Assembly: GCA_964036275.1 (NCBI GenBank) | Contig: OZ038435.1 | Span: 3,410,001 to 3,474,000 of the forward strand | Origin: Litoditis marina | Taxonomy: Eukaryota; Nematoda; Chromadorea; Rhabditida; Rhabditidae | Direction: 5' to 3' | DNA: 64,000 bases | Shown: positions 60,601 to 64,000 of the stretch, piece after piece | Position numbering within the stretch: position 1 is the stretch's first letter | Layout of the letters: every line of letters begins with the position of its first letter | Notes under the pieces: generated by a model | Told to the model about the DNA's origin: nothing | Databases searched by the model: none | The model's input: the letters and a program-made list of their open reading frames with translations, nothing else | Translations under genes and position numbers: made by a program

Positions 60601-63600
60601 CATGGATGTATTCTGTGTTGAGCCAGACGCGATATCAACAGAGCCCACAACATCTCTCTGCAATAACATCAGAACAATTTTGATCTCAGTGTCAGGGAAA
60701 TCCTAGAAAATAAGTCGAATAGCCTAGTTTTGGCCACCTTTGTAAAAATCATGTAACTTGACGTTTTCACCCATTGAAAGGGTTGCTTTGCACAAAAAAG
60801 TCGAACTTTACACATCTGCATTATGAACCGTAACAAATATGACCATGCGTTTTTAGGAATATAATTTACCAACTTACCTTCTCAAACTTGCTCTTATACT
60901 TCTTGGTCAGCTGTTTGAAGTAATCCTTCTTGCAGATCACCTGAAACATATCAAATTGAAACAGCATGCTATTACTACCAAACGTAGAAAAACGTAAATG
61001 TACAGAACACAGAACACGATACAGGTACGGCGCGTGGCGTGGCAGACTAAATCTATCGAAATCTCTACAATAGTTACAAGGATCGTGTTTTTGTACAATA
61101 ATCTCAATTTTCTAGTTTTTCTGAATTTAATGTTTATTTATTTAATTTGTTAATGAATTTAATGTTAATTTTTTTAAGGGTTGTACTCAATGGGGAGGTT
61201 CTTTCTGCGGACCATTCCGTCTCCCATATCTCTATAACCATTGGCCGCGGAATTACTTTATAAATGTATAAGAGTTATAACGTGTTTATTCTGTCGTTCA
61301 AGTCAGTTCAACTCATTTACCTTGCCTTGCTCGTTTGTCTTCAGCAAAACTCGATCCACCGGATTGAATCGAGTATTCACTCGCGTTTTGAATAGTCGCA
61401 CACTTGAAATAAGTATCAGTTTGAAATATAGGATTATAACAACAATTGATAACATTTGTACCAAACACATGTATTTTGAACCTACATAAGGCGGCTTTCA
61501 TGTCCACAGAAGTTGATTGAAAATCAGTCGTTTTGTTTGGGTGACTAAACGGAGAAAAACGATTGGAGAAAGTTTTTCGAAATAAAAAACGTTCCTATGG
61601 TAGGAAACGTAGATTTTCAACGGCAAATTTCGACGATTGTATGGGTGACCAAATAAACCAATCAGCAAAGTCGCCTGCCTTTGATTTTGAATGATCACTT
61701 GTTTTCGTTAGCCCTTGATTGATACAATTTCGAATTCCGATGTAAAACTTACTTTTCTGAGATATCTTGGTCGTAGATTTTGGATGGTTCGGCTCCATTT
61801 CCAATTATCCATTCCACGGTGATAGACACCGTCCTCACCTGAAATTACTTGACGTGGCAGGTAGAAGTTTCACTGCGAACCACTACAAACTAGGGTAAAG
61901 GTACCGAACAACTCTATATATCGCCACTTATTATTTATCGAGAGTCCCCAAAGTGAACCCCATTTCTCAAGTATGGCAACCTATACCATGGTCATCACAC
62001 CACAGACCGCCGAAGGTCTCTCATTTTTCCTTAAAGCTCGTTAAACCCCCTTTTTTTGAGTTGGGACCCCTCCAAAATAGTTGAAAACTGCGATTTTCAT
62101 TTTTCATACTTTTAGTGAACCTCTTACGAAAATATAATCTTCCTCAGGTTTAAAAACATGAAAACTCGCCTTCTCTACCTGGAAGGCTCGAACTCCTAGT
62201 GAAAAATTGCCTTCCTCTTTCCCAAAATCGGCTGGCATACCATCAGGCCACCTCGCATATTCACCTACAAACATACTGGCACGGTCTAACTACTCTTGAA
62301 GGAACCCGTTTATCGTCCAACTCATCATTTTGCAATTTTATTTCGAAAATTAGAACAAAGCAGAAGCAGGCCGTTTTCTGCCTACAATTGAAGGCCAACT
62401 TTTTAACTAATCAGCATCGCCATACATGGACAACGCGAGCTCAGAGCTCACACCAGTAAGATGTGACTATTCCATACAATGGGCTCCGCTTTTTATTAAA
62501 TTGAATCGATTATAGTCTAATTTGCCCGATAATAACAAGGCGGTTCTCTCAATTGGTCTTGCTCTGACAACTTCACTGGTGTTTGGACACAAGCGATACC
62601 AAATTCAAAAAACAAATCTTTCTAGTCGAATTCCTCAGGGACCGGCTATCAGCTTTTTTTACAGAAAAGAATTGACCGAAAGTGAACATTAAATGCATAA
62701 CTGGACGGATTAAGTTTTCAAAAAAACCTTTCTCGAGAGACTATTTAGAAGTTTACGTATGAATGATTAATAGTATACCTGAGGCATCTTCAACGGACAA
62801 GCCAACCACTTCTCCTTTGACATAATCTTTCCATAAATCTTCCGGGTCTTTTCTTTTGATCACTGCCCCATCCTCAGACCGCGATCGTTCACGCACAATA
62901 ACTCTAGAAGAATTTTATACCATTTGACCCAAATTTTCGGTGAAAACACCTACCAGGTCGCCGGCCATTTAAAGAAGGACGATAATTTGGACCACTCCCA
63001 ACGCTTCGGTCCTTTAAACTGCTTTATATTTTTCAATTGCAGTTTAAACGACCGATGCGTCGTGATTGGTCATTGGTCTACATTATCCTACTTCAATGTT
63101 TCAATCTAAGAAACGCAAGCACCAGATTATTATACAAAAAGGTTTCACTCGATGTTCTTCATGGCATTATAATTCTCCCGTGACAGAGAGCTGTTACTAA
63201 GTATTCACAAACCCTAGAGAACCCTGATTCGATTCCTATTCAGATATACATCAGAGTATGTAGCATGTAGCTTCGATTGGCGAAACACTGATTTTTGAAT
63301 TCATCACACCATACACCAAATCTGTGTAGTTAGCGGACTTTGTAGACGTATTTTTCATAATTCTACACGTGTACTTTCAAGACTATTGTTCGATTTTGCT
63401 TCTGTATTTTACTATGGTCTTTTTCTTTGATCAATTGTATCCAAGTAATTCTGTGTTTAGTTTTTTCTTTTTCGTTTAGCGCACCTCGTAGTGCATCAAA
63501 TAAATAAATAGATTTTCCTTAAACGCTTTCGACCATTGCCAATAAAAGTTTTTAAAAACGTCGTGAAAATACATAGTACACTTTTATGAAACAATGAAAA

Positions 63601-63780
63601 TGAAATGAAACTAGAACGAACTCTTTCTTGCTCATCCACGATTCAGAGATTAACTCACGTGTGTGAAATCCCGTAGCGAAGTGTCAGCTCTGAAACGTCG
63701 TCCAATACGTATCCAACCGACTGTTTGTACACAACAAAGTTCGTTCCAATGATAGGATACGTAGGATGCAGCATTCCAAC
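41639..63780 (-). CDS. UBE2O-like ubiquitin-conjugating enzyme, copy C (5' end outside window)
   Basis: Minus-strand copy in which nearly every exon of copy B from exon 6 on has a counterpart with the same or nearly the same length and phase. The last exon ends in TGA at 41641-41639. The UBC cysteine of CGKVCTSLLGTW is codon 44264-44262. The 26-nt microexon of B (25829-25854) was not found between 53949 and 53532, and without it the frame does not join there. Either an unrecognised short exon exists or this copy carries a frame problem. Two donors are GC instead of GT (after 62170 and 53424). Exons equivalent to B exons 1-5 should lie beyond the right edge. An intron carries a LINE in the opposite orientation. 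Confidence 0.82.
42629..42663. repeat. TA microsatellite
   Basis: About 17 TA repeats in an intron of copy C between the exons at 42868-42772 and 42332-42213. Confidence 0.9.
43805..43925. mobile_element. MITE in copy C, sister of the one at 31734-31860
   Basis: Inverted ends (tcgcgacgagatctctcact and ...cttcgcgagac) and the core gtcaggtcagccaatggtt match the element in the homologous intron of copy B. It lies between the exons at 44012-43952 and 43682-43549. Confidence 0.8.
45911..46015. repeat. overlapping short tandem duplications
   Basis: gtaggtggccagataattt occurs twice, then atttagctcaaagaccaycttt with catgacagtt also occurs twice, in an intron of copy C. These look like two independent local duplications of 25-38 bp. 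Confidence 0.7.
48890..51880 (+). mobile_element. 5'-truncated non-LTR retrotransposon in an intron of copy C
   Basis: The LINE lies antisense to copy C between the exons at 52823-52764 and 48357-48166. ORF1 and most of the 5' end are absent. The 3' boundary is uncertain; the sequence after the stop is AT-rich with no long poly(A). The bounds given are approximate. Confidence 0.7.
48903..51770 (+). CDS. LINE ORF2: endonuclease-reverse transcriptase (CR1/Jockey-like)
   Basis: An uninterrupted frame runs from after TGA 48900-48902 to TAA 51768-51770. The N-terminal part is an APE-type endonuclease: FLLLCETWL, GGGVCAIF, VVYLPPNS, ICGDFNIDW and SDHSSISF. The reverse transcriptase follows: SYRPI, QFGFRENSS, YFDFSKAFDTV, GVPQGSVLGPLLFSIFINDV and the active-site AFADDIKLF. 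The residues upstream of 49023 (ARIGNDPICNSSPELRAYL) resemble the start of the endonuclease domain, so the protein begins before the first good start codon and the element looks 5' truncated. No internal stop or frameshift was seen. Confidence 0.9.
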   Translation, partial: KWAASYEARHHNRAVTVGGNARIGNDPICNSSPELRAYLSVNNVDFLLLCETWLTKSIPDSLFVGGTPFSILRKDRGKKGGGVCAIFQSKNNVHVNTISYLGKFDCLSFDLTLHDTKLRFIVVYLPPNSIASDVDNLCELISDLVTVSYPTIICGDFNIDWNTELLSPPMGTRVGVLCDILGLKQFALQSTMRSGRNIDWVLSNSQCGMISSLNYGCHLFRSDHSSISFKLQVAKTTSASIPFPVFSKYNSKLFDELVSNVNWCKLFETFYSIDELVQKLNSVIHSIFAFTVPVVVKSTSFDKYPEYIRKLFRHRNIMFSKCHLGVSLRNLYDKACIDLQKKTKKYDMAQQKVHFRTKNHKDLFSYIGARTRPPKNVPSLVIDSNGDKHSGLPSIVDAFANFYCSVFIDDNGVQPPTTNLDSELSSETVIFMPHTVEKMLRKLKSSSTICSDGIPQVILKRSAKTLSVPFSYIFNLSFKHGYFPSIYKMCFVVPIHKPGKPSQNIASYRPIYLSCGASKTFERLIKSILVPYLNRYKIILDYQFGFRENSSVTHNLLSCHEIWSKALAAKKCVDVVYFDFSKAFDTVSIPKLIHKLQSVGIQNPLLSWFISFLTDRTFCVRINDVCSSMRSVKSGVPQGSVLGPLLFSIFINDVHLSLPLNPDVHIRAFADDIKLFVVFEKDIVKSRVHFQKVIDHFCVWVKSWQLTLAVDKCNVVHLGRNNPCSPYFIGSDLINVVSECRDLGVTVSNTLVNRRNIEIRYKKGMTLLAILLRTITVKDVKILVRCYQTYVLPILEFGSQVWSPFLILESKKIEKVQEFFTRAVYYRCFPKGDYPMSLPSYQNRCKELGMKSLAFRRVILDLVLAFKIIKGECILRFTSFYRYRLHNGRRGSHCFYVENTKVNSRYYSFSLRTSRWFNMLSSHSSIILKAKSSKVFKKRLLETDLCKVLKLPCKF
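52136..52480. repeat. 45-bp minisatellite, about 7.7 copies
   Basis: The unit reads aactctgagaaacttaggtg followed by gtggtagtaactac and aaatatatatc. The outer copies have diverged and the inner four are nearly identical. As 45 is a multiple of 3, both strands show open repeat frames (STLRNLGGGSNYKYI on plus), which is an artefact. It lies in the same copy C intron as the LINE. Confidence 0.92.
57641..57756. mobile_element. MITE, three-copy family (member 2)
   Basis: The ends ggaggacgattaagtggacc and ggaccacataattgttcttc are inverted repeats. The core ctgcaattgaaaaatgtatt matches the member at 17281. It is intronic in copy C. Confidence 0.75.
60041..60140. repeat. dispersed intronic repeat (partner of 614-723)
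   Basis: Shares several blocks of 10-16 bases with 614-723 in copy A, such as ttcacgtttttgaatc and gcaccttactgtagta, in the same plus-strand orientation although the host genes are oppositely oriented. Confidence 0.5.
62974..63094. mobile_element. MITE, three-copy family (member 3)
   Basis: The ends gaaggacgataatttggacc and ggtctacattatcctacttc are imperfect inverted repeats. The core is inverted relative to members 1 and 2 (tttttcaattgcagtttaaa). It is intronic in copy C. Confidence 0.7.
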
Positions 63781-64000
63781 CTATTGAAAGAACAGATAAC
63801 AAAAGTACCTCTGACCAACTATATATAATTGCCCCCTCATGGCTATCAAAAATGCTTGTATGTATTTGAGCTTCCATACTGCACGTGTACACTCTACTCT
63901 GCCGCGTGAGAGAAGTATAAGTAAATTCATGCAACCAAAATGTGCTCTTATCGAGATTAAGAAGAGGAACTGCTGCAAGAGTGTCGGTACATTGAGACTG

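Larger units (their letters stand above)
56302..63780 (-). other. copy C exons matching B exons 6-20
   Basis: In gene order: 63780-63659, 62903-62779, 62264-62170, 61838-61753, 61402-61321, 60940-60878, 60657-60583, 60248-60162, 59517-59465, 58415-58328, 58144-57982, 57444-57288, 57095-57002, 56768-56713 and 56446-56302. The two substrate-binding regions are both recognisable (RTVSITVEWIIGNGAEPS and RTVVDVEWLDGSVSRDIPS). The acidic linker is more extreme than in B (EEEESDDEDEQ). Confidence 0.75.

Noticed and set aside
347..63780. BIRC6 in place of UBE2O
   Set aside because: There is no BIR domain in copy B. The WLDGSV/MPGSIV/CTVRWF region and the CGKVCTSLLGTW, ILVREPYFNEAGYES and YNE motifs follow UBE2O.

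Overview
This is eukaryotic, animal-type DNA. Genes are split into many short exons by introns of about 100 bp to several kb. Acceptors mostly end in TTTCAG without a long pyrimidine tract, and two genes have an acceptor-like AG just upstream of the start codon. This suits a nematode or a related ecdysozoan, but the species cannot be named from the window.

Three paralogues of UBE2O, the large E3-independent ubiquitin-conjugating enzyme, make up most of the window. Copy A (+, 347-13790) is cut by the left edge. Copy B (+, 15035-33902) appears complete: 45 exons join in frame into about 1524 residues. Copy C (-, 63780-41639) is cut by the right edge. A and B lie head to tail, while B and C face each other tail to tail. 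All three keep the UBC-domain cysteine in the GKVC motif. B and C are nearly identical at their 3' ends, introns and 3' UTR included, which points to recent duplication or gene conversion.

The most striking structure is in copy A. One UBC-domain exon with its 5' splice site has been amplified into about 49 tandem 156-bp units (2673-10300). The units fall into a 1092-bp higher-order pattern. Only the first unit has a proper 3' splice site and only the last has lost its 5' splice site, so the array probably sits in one 7.8-kb intron.

Between B and C lies a small six-exon gene (37127-41405, +). Its 239-residue product joins a selenoprotein-S/VIMP-like membrane anchor and coiled coil to a CPFC glutaredoxin domain. 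This looks like a selenium-free, ER-anchored oxidoreductase, and its 3' end converges on that of copy C.

Mobile DNA is common in introns and spacers. There is an uninterrupted CR1/Jockey-like LINE ORF antisense in an intron of C, a hAT-type MITE with an 8-bp target duplication, and a three-copy MITE family. Other elements are a MITE shared by the same intron of B and C, two larger terminal-inverted-repeat elements, a perfect 54-bp-arm palindrome and a 45-bp minisatellite. No rRNA, tRNA or CRISPR array was recognised.
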